Positions 28,270 through 37,086 of a stretch of 64,000 nucleotides of DNA are shown here, piece by piece (positions within the stretch are counted from its first letter, which is position 1; each line of letters begins with the position of its first letter). The stretch spans positions 5,750-69,749 of the forward strand of contig CAZOXM010000011.1 in the NCBI GenBank assembly GCA_964583825.1. The letters run 5' to 3'. The position numbers and the translations under genes are program-made. The stretch is from GCA-1730015 sp964583825 (GTDB lineage: Bacteria > Pseudomonadota > Gammaproteobacteria > Granulosicoccales > Granulosicoccaceae). The notes under the pieces were generated by a model. It saw nothing but the letters and a program-made list of their open reading frames with translations. It was not told where the DNA came from and did not search any database.

Positions 28270-30354
28270 CTAGGATGCCTTTTTCAGCTCGGCTGCCTGA
28301 GCAATGATGACCTCGGCCACATTATTCGGACAAGGCGCATAGTGCGAAAACTCCATGGAGAATTGACCACGACCTGACGTCATCGTTCGCAGGTCACCGA
28401 TGTATCCGAACATTTCACTCAGAGGTGCATCGGCTTTGACACGAACACCCGTGGGTCCGGCTTCCTGGCCCTGGATCATACCCCGGCGCCGGTTCAGGTC
28501 ACCGATCACATCACCAACGTGATCTTCCGGTGTGAACACGTCGACCTTCATGATGGGTTCCAGCAGCTGTGGTCCGGCTTTCGGCATCGACTGACGATAC
28601 GCCGCCTTCGAGGCTATTTCGAAGGCTACCGCTGATGAGTCAACGGCGTGGAATGCACCGTCCATCAGGGTTACCTGAAAGTCGAGGCACGGATAACCTG
28701 CCAGCACACCCTTCTCGAGGCTCTGCTTGAACCCTTTTTCAACAGCCGGCCAGAATTCCCGCGGTACGTTGCCGCCGGTGACGGTAGATTCGAAGGTGAA
28801 GCCACTGCCGACCTCTGCCGGTTCGATCTTGTATTCGATCTTGGCAAACTGTCCCGAACCACCGGTCTGCTTCTTGTGGGTGTAGCTGTCTTCGATTGGC
28901 TGGGTGATGGTTTCGCGGTAGGCCACCTGAGGCTTGCCCACTTCAACATCAACAGAGTGAGTACGTTTGAGGATATCGACTTTGATATCCAGGTGCAGTT
29001 CACCCATTCCCTTGATGATGGTTTCACCACTTTCTTCATCCGTTTCAACATGAAACGACGGATCTTCCTGCACCATCTTGCTCAGTGCAATGCCCATCTT
29101 TTCGGAGGCTGCTTTATCCTTCGGTGCTACCGCAATCGAGATGACCGGATCAGGGAAGACCATCGGCTCAAGCGTTGCGGGTTGTTTCGGATCGCACAGG
29201 GTATGACCGGTCTGTACGTTCTTAAGTCCGACGATGGCAACAATGTCGCCCGCCTGTGCAGAGTCCAGCTCTTCGCGCGAATCCGCATGCATTTCAACGA
29301 TGCGTCCGATGCGTTCAGTCTTTCCGGTAAACGAGTTAAGTACGTTTGATCCTTTCTCGAGCTTTCCGCTGTAGATACGGGTAAACGTCAGCGCACCGTA
29401 ACGGTCGTCCATGATTTTGAAAGCCAGCGCACGCAGCGGCTTGTTCTCGTCAACGATGGCGAACTCACCCGTTTCGTTGCCTTCCAGGTCAACTTCCGGC
29501 TGCGGCTTCACTTCTACCGGGTTAGGCAGATAGTCGACCACCGCATTGAGAACGTTCTGAACGCCCTTGTTTTTAAACGCACTGCCGCAGAAAGTCGGGA
29601 AGAACGCGAGGTCGATTGTGCCCTGGCGGATACAACGCTTGATGGTGTCCAGATCAGGTTCTTCACCTTCCAGGTACTTTTCCATCGCGTCGTCATCCTG
29701 CTCGACGGCAGTTTCAATCATCTTCTCGCGGTACTCTTCCACCCGCTCTTTCATGTCTTCAGGGACGTCGGTGATTTCGTACTTGGTCGGGTCGCCGGAG
29801 TCATCCCATATCCATGCCTTGCGGGTCAGCAAATCGACGATACCCTTGAACTCGTCTTCTTCGCCGATTGGCAGGGTCATGACCAGCGGGTTGGCGCCCA
29901 GAACGTCTTCAATCTGCTTCACGACGCGATAGAAGTCAGCACCCAGGCGATCGAGCTTATTGACAAAAATGATGCGTGAGACAGCGGACTCGTTGGCATA
30001 GCGCCAGTTGGTTTCCGATTGCGGCTCCACACCGCCGGAACCGCAGAATACACCGACGCCACCGTCAAGCACTTTCAGTGAGCGATACACCTCGATGGTG
30101 AAATCGACGTGCCCTGGCGTGTCAATGATGTTGAGCCGGTGGTCGTTCCAGAAACACGTGGTCGCCGCGGACTGAATGGTAATACCGCGCTCCTGCTCCT
30201 GATCCATGAAATCAGTGGTCGCTGCGCCATCGTGTACTTCACCGATTTTGTGGATCTTGCCGGTCAGCTTCAGGATCCGCTCGGTGGTGGTCGTTTTTCC
30301 GGCGTCTACGTGGGCGAATATCCCGATGTTTCGGTAACTGGTTAAGTCTGTCAT
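28270..30354 (-). CDS. fusA: Elongation factor G, EF-G2 type paralogue
   Basis: A 694-residue translational GTPase. G1 is AHVDAGKTTTTERIL, switch I RGITIQSAATT, G3 DTPGHVDF, G4 NKLD. The sequence (start MTDLTSYRNIGIFAHVD, FCGSGGVEPQSETNWRYANES) fits the EF-G2 group known from Vibrio and Shewanella rather than the canonical EF-G of the str operon. There is no rpsL, rpsG or tuf here, which agrees with a second copy. In bacteria with two EF-Gs, one may specialise in translocation and the other in ribosome recycling; which applies here is unknown. Confidence 0.93.
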   Translation of the reverse strand: MTDLTSYRNIGIFAHVDAGKTTTTERILKLTGKIHKIGEVHDGAATTDFMDQEQERGITIQSAATTCFWNDHRLNIIDTPGHVDFTIEVYRSLKVLDGGVGVFCGSGGVEPQSETNWRYANESAVSRIIFVNKLDRLGADFYRVVKQIEDVLGANPLVMTLPIGEEDEFKGIVDLLTRKAWIWDDSGDPTKYEITDVPEDMKERVEEYREKMIETAVEQDDDAMEKYLEGEEPDLDTIKRCIRQGTIDLAFFPTFCGSAFKNKGVQNVLNAVVDYLPNPVEVKPQPEVDLEGNETGEFAIVDENKPLRALAFKIMDDRYGALTFTRIYSGKLEKGSNVLNSFTGKTERIGRIVEMHADSREELDSAQAGDIVAIVGLKNVQTGHTLCDPKQPATLEPMVFPDPVISIAVAPKDKAASEKMGIALSKMVQEDPSFHVETDEESGETIIKGMGELHLDIKVDILKRTHSVDVEVGKPQVAYRETITQPIEDSYTHKKQTGGSGQFAKIEYKIEPAEVGSGFTFESTVTGGNVPREFWPAVEKGFKQSLEKGVLAGYPCLDFQVTLMDGAFHAVDSSAVAFEIASKAAYRQSMPKAGPQLLEPIMKVDVFTPEDHVGDVIGDLNRRRGMIQGQEAGPTGVRVKADAPLSEMFGYIGDLRTMTSGRGQFSMEFSHYAPCPNNVAEVIIAQAAELKKAS

Positions 30355-30825
30355 TTTTGTTTCTCAAATAGAAAAGCACCGGTATATAACCGGTGCGCTC
30401 GCTGGCTTTCTCCGCCAGATGGTCAGGGTGCTTCGCATACCCGACCTGAATTAATCCTTCAGATTACACAATGCTGGTTCGCTGGCCAGACTACTGAGCA
30501 GAACAATCAACAGCGACGGGTGCTCTTGTCGGTGTGACTGGCTATTTCCAGTGATGCGCTCGATTTCTGCGCAATCTTTCGGATCCCGCAAGCAGTGGGG
30601 ATAAACGTGGCCTCTCGCGAGCAGCGGAATATAGGCGATGAAGCGTCTGATTTCAAGAAAATCTGCTGAAAAATCGACTAGTTCGCGATCTCGTCATCGC
30701 GCTCGATCCCCGGTGAAGTTTATGCCCGGGTGGCCGTTAACCTCGTCTGCCAAAAACAATGATAACAAACGGCAAACTATGGTTGATAAAACATCCATGC
30801 ATGGTGCCATTATTTGGGAACGAGC
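30355..30825. other. Intergenic region between EF-G2 and LprI-like genes
   Basis: 471 bp between divergent genes. It holds the hairpin at 30376-30396 and a few smaller inverted repeats (for example CTGGC...GCCAG near 30402-30418). A frame of 63 codons at 30638 has no start signal or protein-like composition, and I do not call it. No promoter was clear enough to place. Confidence 0.5.
30376..30396 (-). promoter_or_regulatory. Leader hairpin just upstream of EF-G2 gene
   Basis: GCACCGGT (30376-30383) and ACCGGTGC (30389-30396) form a perfect 8-bp stem with a 5-nt loop. Read on the minus strand it is followed by TTTTCTATTT and then the EF-G2 ATG about 20 nt away. The layout resembles an attenuator, but no leader peptide was identified. 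Confidence 0.45.
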
Positions 30826-31446
30826 GTGAGAAGGTTACTCATCGCGGCCGCCATGCTATTTGCAGGCGTGTGGACGGCCGAAGCGCAGACACTGGATTGC
30901 GGGCGTGCTTTCACCGGCATGGAACTCGCCATTTGCGGTAGCTCGTCGCTGCGCCTGCAATACAACAAGCTGAATCGAACCACCGAACAGGCGGTCAGTC
31001 GCGCACAGCTGAGTCCGCTAGCATCCAATGAGTACAGGGATAAACTGGCGCGGTCCTGCGGCTCGGCCAGCGATCTCGAGCACTGCTTGGAGCAGGAAAT
31101 AGCCAAAGCACTCAATCAGTTGTCCCGGTCGTCGTCGCCTGTCCACGGCAGTACATCGCTGGCCCAGTTGCAGATTGCACCGCGATTGCATACCGGGCTC
31201 AGACAGGCGGATGCGGAATTTCAAAAAAGCGGTGATCCGGAGCCGTTGATCGTCGCGCTGCTGGCATTGCTGCAGCACTATCAAAGCCACCCCGAATCAG
31301 TCACCGGAGAGGTGGAGGTTAACGCACTAAGGGGCCGGCTGCTTGAAGGCTGCAACGACCTTTCAAAGCGACGTAAATGGAACCGGGTATTGCAGACCTA
31401 TGGGTGGAGTTGTCCCCTCAATTACGCCTCCAGCGAGTTTGATTAG
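30826..31446 (+). CDS. Secreted protein with LprI-like N-terminus
   Basis: The GTG at 30826 gives a signal peptide (MRRLLIAAAMLFAGVWTAEAQ) and has GGGAACGAG just upstream. The first 60 mature residues hold the pattern DCGRAFTGMELAICGSSSLRLQYNKLN, like the lysozyme-inhibitor LprI / DUF1311 group, with paired Cys. The remaining ~120 residues, with further Cys near the C-terminus, match nothing I know. The periplasmic role is unknown; lysozyme inhibition is only a family-level suggestion. Confidence 0.65.
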   Translation: MRRLLIAAAMLFAGVWTAEAQTLDCGRAFTGMELAICGSSSLRLQYNKLNRTTEQAVSRAQLSPLASNEYRDKLARSCGSASDLEHCLEQEIAKALNQLSRSSSPVHGSTSLAQLQIAPRLHTGLRQADAEFQKSGDPEPLIVALLALLQHYQSHPESVTGEVEVNALRGRLLEGCNDLSKRRKWNRVLQTYGWSCPLNYASSEFD

Positions 31447-31534
31447 CCCGGGTACGTGAGTTGAGCATACCGCATTGCATTTTTCGGAGTTAAAACCCAG
31501 ACTCTGACAGCGTCGGTTCGCCATCGGGAATGCC

Positions 31535-32173
31535 ATGCCAAAGTGCTTGTTGTTTGATTGTGACGGCACACTGGTTGACAGCGAGATGCTCAACTGTGAA
31601 GCCATGTCCGCGGAGCTTGCGCGCACCGGAATCATTGAAGATGCACCATCGCTGTTGCAGCGCTACCGTGGCCGAAACCTGCATTGTGTACTTGAGGATC
31701 TGCAGCAGTGCCATGGGGTCACGCTGGATCAGGCTTTCAGCGAGCGATTTCGCGGTCGTGCCGCCGATCATTTTTCACAGCATTTGAAAGCGGTGAGTGG
31801 CGTGCGGGAAGCGCTCGACATACTTCCGCACCAGTGCAGCGTGGTATCGAACGCACCGCTGGCGAAAATTGCCCATGAACTCAGTTTGACCGACCTTTCC
31901 CGATATTTTGGCGGGCGCCTGTACAGCGCCTATGATGTCGGGCACTGGAAGCCGGATCCGCGTTTGTTCACACACGCGGCCGAAAAAGAGGGTTTTTCAG
32001 CTGCCGACTGTGTGGTCATCGAGGACAGTCTGGTTGGCGTGCAGGCGGCGCTAAGCGCTGACATGTCCGTGGTGATGTACGACCCATCGGGGCAGGTGAG
32101 CGGTTCCGGGGCGACCGAGACGATCAGCAGCATGCAACTGCTGCCTGCTGCGATCGCTCGAATTCTGGCCTGA
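31535..32173 (+). CDS. HAD-superfamily phosphatase, subfamily IA
   Basis: The nucleophile motif LLFDCDGTLVDSEMLN, the VVSNAP motif II, the KPDP Lys and the acidic VIEDSLVGVQAA are all present. The length of 212 and helical cap fit the beta-phosphoglucomutase / 6-phosphogluconate phosphatase (YieH) type. The substrate is a small sugar phosphate by family; not decidable further. GGGA precedes the ATG. It is followed by the HNH-like gene after 6 nt, so they are probably co-transcribed. Confidence 0.87.
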   Translation: MPKCLLFDCDGTLVDSEMLNCEAMSAELARTGIIEDAPSLLQRYRGRNLHCVLEDLQQCHGVTLDQAFSERFRGRAADHFSQHLKAVSGVREALDILPHQCSVVSNAPLAKIAHELSLTDLSRYFGGRLYSAYDVGHWKPDPRLFTHAAEKEGFSAADCVVIEDSLVGVQAALSADMSVVMYDPSGQVSGSGATETISSMQLLPAAIARILA

Positions 32174-32179
32174 GCGCCG

Positions 32180-32464
32180 GTGACTGGAAAATTGAAGTTC
32201 GGACCCTGTGCACTTTGCCTGCGTCGACGCCAGCTGACGTTTCATCACCTGATTCCCCGTAAGCTGCATCGTCGAAACTATTTTAAAAAGCACTACACTC
32301 GTGAAGAGTTGCAGCGAGGGATCAGCCTGTGCAGGGAATGCCATCGGGGGTTACACAAGTTGTACGACGAGATGACGCTGGGAAAGACATTGAACACGAT
32401 CGATCACCTGAAGCGTGACGCTGCAATTGCCAGACATGTGCAGTGGGTGGCGAGGCAAAAATAA
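32180..32464 (+). CDS. Small HNH-like protein
   Basis: A 94-residue basic protein with two Cys pairs (CALC at about residues 10-13 and CREC at about 51-54) flanking TFHHLIPRK. This is the HNH nuclease layout: zinc-knuckle cysteines around a His-His metal site, and a His directly after the second pair. A GTG start lies 6 nt after the HAD gene. It could be a nuclease or a non-catalytic zinc-binding protein. No methylase, terminase or phage gene is adjacent. Confidence 0.65.
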   Translation: MTGKLKFGPCALCLRRRQLTFHHLIPRKLHRRNYFKKHYTREELQRGISLCRECHRGLHKLYDEMTLGKTLNTIDHLKRDAAIARHVQWVARQK

Positions 32465-32495
32465 ATCGTGAGTTATCAGGCAAATACACTGAACG

Positions 32496-33266
32496 ATGAG
32501 TAATCAGTTACAACCAACACGCGTGGAACTGAGTGATGTCTGGGTGTGGGTAATGCAGGCTGTCGGGCTGTACAAGCGCCGGCCACTGCTGTTTACCCTG
32601 ATGTCTCTCGCTTTTTTCTATGTATGTCATTTGCTGGCGATGACCAGCTACCTCACGTTTTTTATCGGGCTGCTGTTGTGTGAGGTGATGCTTGTTATTT
32701 TTATTGTGCTGGGTCGAAGCGTTGATGAATCCCAACCTTTTTCGCTCAACTACTGCTACGCCGCGCTGAAAAACGCAGTGGTTGCTCTGCTGCTGCTCGC
32801 TGTCTTCTATGTGTTGATGTGGGTGATAGCCGCAAGGGTCGCCAACATGTTTGTGGTGGATTCAACGTTCGTTGAGAGCTTTGATGTTGCACCTATCCAA
32901 TTTTTGCAATGGCTCTATCCGGGCACTGTTGGCTTGTTTGTGGTTTATATCGGGATCATGGTGTCCACTATGTGGTTTCTGTTACCGCTGCTTGTTTTTG
33001 TGCAGCTATCGTTTATCGATTCGGCACGTCTTGCGAAGCAGGGAGAGCGCATGAACTTCGTCGTGGTCGTTGTTGCGAGTTATGCACCTTTCTTTTTATT
33101 CTTTATTTTATTTCTTTTTAGTGAGCTTGCACTGGTGGTGGCGATTGTCGGTTTGCCGTGGTTTGCGTTTTATCTGTACGTGAGTTTTCGTCATGTATAT
33201 ATGGGAAGAAAAGAAAACTCACCGGTGCTGGTCCGTGCCATGGTTGCCGATACGCAGGCAACCTGA
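32496..33266 (+). CDS. Multi-pass membrane protein of unknown function
   Basis: A 256-residue, very hydrophobic protein with about six transmembrane helices and short polar ends. The N-terminal 30 residues are soluble (VELSDVWVWVMQAVGLYKRRP), as in the BPSS1780 / YciC-like membrane families, but I cannot assign it firmly. The ATG at 32496 follows the HNH-like gene after 31 nt. It converges on the betaine-homocysteine methyltransferase gene. Confidence 0.6.
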   Translation: MSNQLQPTRVELSDVWVWVMQAVGLYKRRPLLFTLMSLAFFYVCHLLAMTSYLTFFIGLLLCEVMLVIFIVLGRSVDESQPFSLNYCYAALKNAVVALLLLAVFYVLMWVIAARVANMFVVDSTFVESFDVAPIQFLQWLYPGTVGLFVVYIGIMVSTMWFLLPLLVFVQLSFIDSARLAKQGERMNFVVVVVASYAPFFLFFILFLFSELALVVAIVGLPWFAFYLYVSFRHVYMGRKENSPVLVRAMVADTQAT

Positions 33267-33314
33267 CCGTCCGTATAAGTGAGCGCGTAATTACGCTATG
33301 TGATACAGCGATAT

Positions 33315-34376
33315 TTAACCGGCTGCCCGCCGGCTGCGCCGTCTTCTGCGCGGTGCGCCGCCAGAAACTGAGCCACCCGCCACACTCATGTCGCCTCGCA
33401 ACTGTGATTGAGCACCGGTGGAGACTTCCCCGAGTTCACTGACAATTTGCTCCAGATCGGGCGGGGTGCCCGGTTCGTAGCCTTCCAGCGCATGCTTCAT
33501 CGCACGTATATGGTCCGGTGTGGTGCCGCAGCAGCCACCGATTATCTGCGCACCGGAATCCAGTGCAAGCTGTGCATATCGGCCCATCAATTCGGGGGTA
33601 CCGTTGTACACGATACTGCCGTCAACCCATTCCGGAATGCCGCAGTTGGCTTTGGCCACAAGTGCTGGTTGTACTTCGGCACCGTCGCAGGATTGCCTCA
33701 TATTTAAAGTAGCAGCCACCACTTCAGCCGCACCGACACCGCAGTTGCTGCCACAGGCCGTAAGGTCCGGTAGCATTTCCATTGCGAGGTTGACAATATC
33801 GGCCGCTGTCACTCCCATCATGGTGCGACCATTGGTGTCGATGCTCATGGTGACGATGATGGGCAATCCGGTGGATCTGGCACCGGCGAAAGCAGCTCTG
33901 GCTTCCTCGATAGAAGACAGCGTTTCGATCCACAGCAAGTCTGCACCACCGTTCGCGAGTGCCTGAGCCTGCTCCGAAAAGGCTTCGGCAGCCGCCTCAT
34001 GACTGAGCGTACCGGTGGGTTCGAATATTTCGCCAGTCGGCCCGATATCACCCGCGACCAATACGGTCCGGTCCGATTTATCGACTGCATCGCGCAGCAG
34101 CTGCGTCGCCCTTTCGTTCAGCTCGGTCACTCTGTCCTGACCGTTGTGCAGCTTCAGTCGATAGCGATTACCGCCAAAGGTATTGGTGAGAATGATGTCT
34201 GAGCCGGCATCGATAAAACTCTGATAGTGACGAGTCACGCGATCCGGAAAGTCGGCATTCCAGAACTCCGGGGCGTCACCGGTTTGCAAACCCATGCCAA
34301 ACAGGCTGGTGCCGGTGGCACCGTCCGCCAAAAGATACTTTTTTTCATCGAGTAAGCGAGTAATTGCGTTGGACAT
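33315..34376 (-). CDS. Betaine-homocysteine S-methyltransferase
   Basis: A zinc-dependent methyltransferase that moves a methyl group from glycine betaine (or a related donor) to homocysteine, giving methionine and dimethylglycine. The domain has ADGATGTSLFGMGL at the start, TNTFGGNRYRL, and zinc cysteines in GSNCGVG and GGCCGTTPDHIRAM. The length of 353 fits the short bacterial BHMT form. The C-terminus ends in an Arg-rich tail (PRRRRRSRRAAG), which is like the tails in the cobalamin methyltransferase locus 20 kb away. It is divergent from the 2OG oxygenase gene. Confidence 0.85.
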   Translation of the reverse strand: MSNAITRLLDEKKYLLADGATGTSLFGMGLQTGDAPEFWNADFPDRVTRHYQSFIDAGSDIILTNTFGGNRYRLKLHNGQDRVTELNERATQLLRDAVDKSDRTVLVAGDIGPTGEIFEPTGTLSHEAAAEAFSEQAQALANGGADLLWIETLSSIEEARAAFAGARSTGLPIIVTMSIDTNGRTMMGVTAADIVNLAMEMLPDLTACGSNCGVGAAEVVAATLNMRQSCDGAEVQPALVAKANCGIPEWVDGSIVYNGTPELMGRYAQLALDSGAQIIGGCCGTTPDHIRAMKHALEGYEPGTPPDLEQIVSELGEVSTGAQSQLRGDMSVAGGSVSGGAPRRRRRSRRAAG

Positions 34377-34685
34377 AATCTTGACTGGGTGGATTTACAA
34401 TAGGGAACATCGGCACGGCTGAGGTGTGATATCTGCTGTGGATTGTTGAGCGAACTACCAGCTTGCGATTAGTATGCCTCCGGCACAGTAGTTACTTGCA
34501 AGACGGGAGATTTGCAGATGTACCGTACGCGATATGCGCAAGCCAGTTGTTGGCATTGAACCGTTTTTTTACCTCGACCAAACCTTGTCCCTGGTTCCGT
34601 ACAGCCGGGCTATCGATATGGCGCTGTTTGCCTGGCTGCAAAAACGGTGAATAATGTGGGACGGACATACGGATAAAATGCCGCA
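34377..34685. other. Intergenic region, BHMT / oxygenase divergence
   Basis: 309 bp between divergent genes. It must carry both promoters, but I see no box pair good enough to call, no repeat and no coding frame. Confidence 0.4.
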
Positions 34686-35621
34686 ATGAGCGAAACCCGC
34701 GAGATTGCAGTGCTGGATCTCTCCAGCCCCGATCAAATTGATTTCAACGATGCGGCCGTGGAGTTCAAACGGGCAACCCAACAGTGTGGTTTCATTTACA
34801 TAAAGTACGCCCCGACACACGGTACCACAGTGCAGGCTTTGCGGCGTGAGCAGCGTCTGTTTTTCGATCTTTCGCCAGATGCCAAGCGCTCAATCTCGAT
34901 TGACACTAACAACCGGGGTTATCTCGAGAGCGGGCAGGCTCTGATGTCGGGGGCCAGCAGGCCCGATCAGAAAGAAGTATTCTTCTGGGGCCGGGAACTC
35001 GCTGCAGACGATCCGGATCTGTTGGCGGGCGTGCCACTTTGCGGGCCGAATCAATGGCCTGAATCAGTGCAGTTCCGCAGTGCGGTTTTGCGGTATTCCG
35101 AGTTCATTCGTTCACTGGGTTCCCTGATGCTCTCGATTGTGGCGGAGGCGCTCGGTTGCGATCGGGATTTTTTTCAGCCCTTTTTTCAGCGCTCCATGTT
35201 GCGTGGACAGCTCCTTAAATACCCGCCGACTCAGGCACACCCCGATCAGTTCGGTGTCGCGCCCCACAGTGATTTCGGGTGCATCACCTTGTTGTCACAG
35301 GAAACTGAAGGACTTGAGGTTCAGTTTCCGGACGGTGCGTGGGTGGCCGCACCGCCGCTGGATTCCACACTGGTGGTGAACATAGGTGATCTGCTGGAGC
35401 GGTGGTCAAATATGCGCCTGCCATCCACCCGCCACCGCGTACGCAACACCAGTACGGACGCGCGTTATTCGATCGCGATGTTTTATGATCCAAACCCGCT
35501 CGCGACTGTCGATCCGCTTGATCTGCAGTCTGACACACCGGCGCGCTTTCCGGCGGTGGGGGCGGCCGAGTACATCATGTCGAGAAATCGACAATCGTTT
35601 GCCCACTACAAAAACCAGTAA
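34686..35621 (+). CDS. 2OG-Fe(II) oxygenase, isopenicillin-N-synthase family
   Basis: A 311-residue non-haem iron oxygenase. The N-terminal DIOX_N segment (residues about 8-120) precedes the jelly-roll core with HxD in APHSDFGCITLL, the distal His in STRHRVRN, and the 2-oxoglutarate Arg in RYSIAMFYDP. Family members hydroxylate or desaturate small molecules; the substrate here is unknown. It lies directly upstream of the TRAP transporter, with a 268-bp gap, so it may act on the imported compound. Confidence 0.85.
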   Translation: MSETREIAVLDLSSPDQIDFNDAAVEFKRATQQCGFIYIKYAPTHGTTVQALRREQRLFFDLSPDAKRSISIDTNNRGYLESGQALMSGASRPDQKEVFFWGRELAADDPDLLAGVPLCGPNQWPESVQFRSAVLRYSEFIRSLGSLMLSIVAEALGCDRDFFQPFFQRSMLRGQLLKYPPTQAHPDQFGVAPHSDFGCITLLSQETEGLEVQFPDGAWVAAPPLDSTLVVNIGDLLERWSNMRLPSTRHRVRNTSTDARYSIAMFYDPNPLATVDPLDLQSDTPARFPAVGAAEYIMSRNRQSFAHYKNQ

Positions 35622-35889
35622 GACGACGCGGATGCACAAGAAGGCCGCTTTTTGGTCCGCTGGAAATTGGTTGAGCATGGTATCCTCGTGGGGTCAGAGA
35701 AAACACCTGCGGTCAGGGAACGAAAGCAAACACTCTGCTGTTGCGCACAAATTGCCGGTCCCGGCAGTCACCTTTGTGGGACCTTCCCCTGTCGTGCGGG
35801 TGAGACTGATTTAAAGCGGTACCTGATTACAACCTGGTTTCAGCATGCGCTGCTGACAGAACGCCAACACAGCACGGAGATAACCTAAC

Positions 35890-36864
35890 GTGAAACTAAC
35901 TAAACTCTCTACCCTGGCGGCAGCGGCACTTGCTGCCTTTGCCGGTAATGCGATGGCTGAAAAGTGGGATATGCCCATGGCCTATGCAGCCACCAACTAT
36001 CACTCTGAACATGGAGTGATGTTTGCCGAGAAGGTAAAGGAATACACCAACGGTGATCTGGAAATAACCGTACATCCCGGTGGCTCTCTGTTCGGTGGTG
36101 CCGACATAAAGCGGGCGATACAGACCGGACAAGCACCCATTGGCGAGCGTATTATGTCGGCCCATGCCAATGAAGAGCCGCTGCTCAACTGGGACAACCA
36201 ACCATTTCTTGCAACCACGTATGAAGATTCTGCGCGCTTGTGGGAAGCGGCACGGGAGACTGTGAACGAAACGTTGTCTGACATGAACCTCGTTGCACTG
36301 TATACCTGTCCATGGCCGGGGCAGGGCTTCTACTTTAAGAACGAGGTGAGTTCCAGTGCAGATGTGAAGGGCATGAAGCTGCGTTCTTATAACGCGGCAA
36401 CTGCAACCGTCATTGAGTCACTCGGCGGTACGCCCGTGCAAATTGAAGCGGCAGAACTGACACAAGCGCTGGCAACCGGTGTTGCTGACGGGTTTATTTC
36501 TTCCGGCTCTACCGGTTACGATCGCAAAGTGTGGGAGCATCTGAGTCACTACTATAAAGTTAATGCCTGGCTGCCTCGGAACTATGTGATGGTTAACAAA
36601 GGTGTCTGGGATGAACTGGACGGTGATACACAGGCCGCCCTGCAAAAAGCGGCTGATGAAACCGGCGCTTCCTGCACTGCCAAGTCCGAAGAACTGTCGA
36701 ACTGGTACTTCGAGCAGTTGGCGGCCAACGGAATGACTGTTACGGATGCCGGCCCGGAATTTCTGGAGGAGCTGCAGGCAATCGGCGCCAGCATGCAGGC
36801 CGACTGGCTGTCGCAAGTGGGTGACAAGGGCCAGAAAATACTGGATGCCTTTAGCGGTAACTAG
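35890..36864 (+). CDS. dctP: TRAP transporter substrate-binding protein DctP
   Basis: A periplasmic receptor: a signal peptide ending GNAMAEKW, then the DctP fold with ITVHPGGSLFGGADIKRAIQTGQ and the substrate Arg region VKGMKLRSYN. The start is GTG at 35890 with GGAG about 10 nt upstream. The ligand is probably an organic acid or a small zwitterion; it cannot be read from sequence. The TAG stop is within the CTAG that borders the repeat element at 36865. It is followed by dctQ after 222 bp of repeat and hairpin. Confidence 0.93.
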   Translation: MKLTKLSTLAAAALAAFAGNAMAEKWDMPMAYAATNYHSEHGVMFAEKVKEYTNGDLEITVHPGGSLFGGADIKRAIQTGQAPIGERIMSAHANEEPLLNWDNQPFLATTYEDSARLWEAARETVNETLSDMNLVALYTCPWPGQGFYFKNEVSSSADVKGMKLRSYNAATATVIESLGGTPVQIEAAELTQALATGVADGFISSGSTGYDRKVWEHLSHYYKVNAWLPRNYVMVNKGVWDELDGDTQAALQKAADETGASCTAKSEELSNWYFEQLAANGMTVTDAGPEFLEELQAIGASMQADWLSQVGDKGQKILDAFSGN

Positions 36865-37019
36865 TAGGGTGTTGAAAACGTTATGAGCGACGGTCTGAGT
36901 AGGCCCGTGATCACTGTAATAATAGCTGCCGAAAAAGCGCAGTTTATGGGTTATAAATGAGCATGTTGACGCAGCACTTAACGCCCTCAGACCTGGCGCA
37001 ATAGTTTTTCAACGTCCTG
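36865..37019. repeat. Family-1 MITE-like element, full copy
   Basis: A 155-bp element between dctP and dctQ. The left end (TAGGGTGTTGAAAACG...GGTCTGAG) and the reverse complement of the right end (CAGGACGTTGAAAAAC...GGTCTGAG) match over about 35 nt. A CTAG lies at the left edge (36861-36864); the right edge has decayed to CGCG. The right half is repeated at 18152-18237. Confidence 0.75.
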
Positions 37020-37034
37020 CGCGTGTTGAATGTC

Positions 37035-37061
37035 ACACGGACTCCGTACCGGAGTCCGTGT
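37035..37061 (+). promoter_or_regulatory. Perfect intercistronic hairpin in the TRAP operon
   Basis: ACACGGACTCCG (37035-37046), a 3-nt loop TAC, then the exact complement CGGAGTCCGTGT (37050-37061): a 12-bp perfect stem. No T-tract follows. It lies 25 nt before dctQ. Such hairpins commonly protect the receptor mRNA 3' end or attenuate expression of the permease genes. Confidence 0.6.
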
Positions 37062-37086
37062 ATCGATAGCTTCAAAGAAAAATAAA

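Noticed and set aside
30638..30829. Open frame of 63 codons upstream of the LprI-like gene
   Set aside because: Very Ser/Arg/Lys-rich without pattern, no start signal, and overlaps the likely start region of the next gene.
33285..33296. 12-bp palindrome GCGTAATTACGC between convergent genes
   Set aside because: Too short to name as an operator or terminator, no loop for a hairpin and no second copy noted.
37030..37086. Upstream extension of dctQ
   Set aside because: The frame passes through the perfect hairpin and part of the intercistronic region; the ATG at 37087 gives the normal N-terminus.
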